Assembly: GCA_031260085.1 (NCBI GenBank)
Contig: JAIRKP010000048.1
Coordinates: 1-5,301, forward strand
Direction of reading: 5' to 3'
Length of the DNA: 5,301 bases
Origin: Holosporales bacterium
Lineage (GTDB): Bacteria; Pseudomonadota; Alphaproteobacteria; RUG11792
Of the stretch, positions 5,149 to 5,301 are shown piece by piece. The notes beneath the pieces were generated by a model, which searched no databases, had not been told where the DNA came from, and worked only from the letters and a program-made list of their open reading frames with translations. Numbering within the stretch: the stretch's first letter is position 1; every line of letters begins with the position of its first letter. The translations under genes and the position numbers were made by a program.

Positions 5149-5301
5149 AAAATCAAAGATTTTGCCCGAAGTTTCTTCGGATAATCGCGCCCCAGAGCCC
5201 AAGCAAAGAAAATTCTTTGCTTGGGGCAACACTTGGAGTATTAAATTGACAAAAGTATGGTCTGTCAAGGAGGAGAACGAAGTGATCCTTGACAGACTAA
5301 T
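5141..5301 (+). CDS. partial unknown protein after rlmE (runs off right edge)
   Basis: A frame opens at GTG 5141, eight bases before the end of rlmE, and stays open for 53 codons to the window edge. The product is not recognised. The visible N-terminus is basic and proline-containing (SDNRAPEPKQRKFFAWGNTW, residues 13-32) followed by IKLTKVWSVKEENEVILDRL (34-53). The overlap suggests coupled translation with rlmE. Bases 5161-5301 are about 44% G+C, well above rlmE. An in-frame GTG at 5282 is preceded by a strong AAGGAGGAG (5267-5275) and is an alternative start; the site may just encode KEEN. The opposite strand is also open here for about 60 codons (5301 down to about 5120), so the coding strand is not fully settled. 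Confidence 0.5.
   Translation, partial: MNRKSKILPEVSSDNRAPEPKQRKFFAWGNTWSIKLTKVWSVKEENEVILDRL
5198..5225. repeat. 13-bp perfect inverted repeat (hairpin)
   Basis: CCCAAGCAAAGAA (5198-5210) and TTCTTTGCTTGGG (5213-5225) pair perfectly around two bases. No T-run follows on either strand, so it is not a standard terminator. It lies inside the frame that follows rlmE, 17 bases after a smaller CCGAAG/CTTCGG hairpin (5166-5180). Confidence 0.6.
5260..5297. repeat. 12-bp perfect inverted repeat overlapping a strong ribosome-binding site
   Basis: GTCTGTCAAGGA (5260-5271) and TCCTTGACAGAC (5286-5297) pair around 14 bases. The left arm covers the first half of AAGGAGGAG, and the right arm contains the codons after GTG 5282. 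A further TTGACA at 5246-5251 could pair instead with TGTCAA at 5263-5268. Confidence 0.55.

Overview
This AT-rich window (roughly one third G+C across the recognisable genes) most likely comes from an alphaproteobacterium, possibly a reduced, host-associated one of the Holosporales/Rickettsiales kind. That placement is inference. It rests on the low G+C, alphaproteobacterial-looking DusB and TilS, tight gene packing, weak Shine-Dalgarno sequences, and an initiator tRNA with an A-U pair at 29:41. The lineage cannot be fixed from the sequence alone.

Layout. Bases 1-600 are about 49% G+C and hold no recognisable full gene: a partial, strongly C/G-ending reading frame runs off the left edge (stop at 161-163), followed by about 825 bases (164-988) without a confident gene but rich in small hairpins, palindromes and short inverted repeats. 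From about 600 the composition falls toward that of the rest. Bases 989-4468 carry five genes on the minus strand. In transcription order they are tilS (tRNA-Ile lysidine synthetase), an initiator tRNA-fMet, tssG (type VI secretion baseplate subunit), a 105-residue unknown protein, and dusB (tRNA-dihydrouridine synthase). tssG, the unknown gene and dusB are separated by 3 and 0 bases and are almost certainly one transcription unit. Divergent from tilS across only 41 bases is rlmE (23S rRNA 2'-O-methyltransferase) on the plus strand, with a good sigma-70-type promoter placed so that the mRNA would begin at the ATG. rlmE overlaps by 8 bases a further open frame that leaves the window at the right edge and again has higher G+C and hairpins.

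How the genes fit together. tilS, tRNA-fMet, dusB and rlmE all serve translation (tRNA modification, initiation, rRNA modification). A type VI secretion gene and an unknown small gene sit inside this housekeeping block. The tssG placement, the unknown gene between tssG and dusB, the A1.A72 initiator tRNA, the apparently leaderless rlmE and the compositionally foreign edges are the points most worth a second look. I did not find a demonstrably new multi-gene system.
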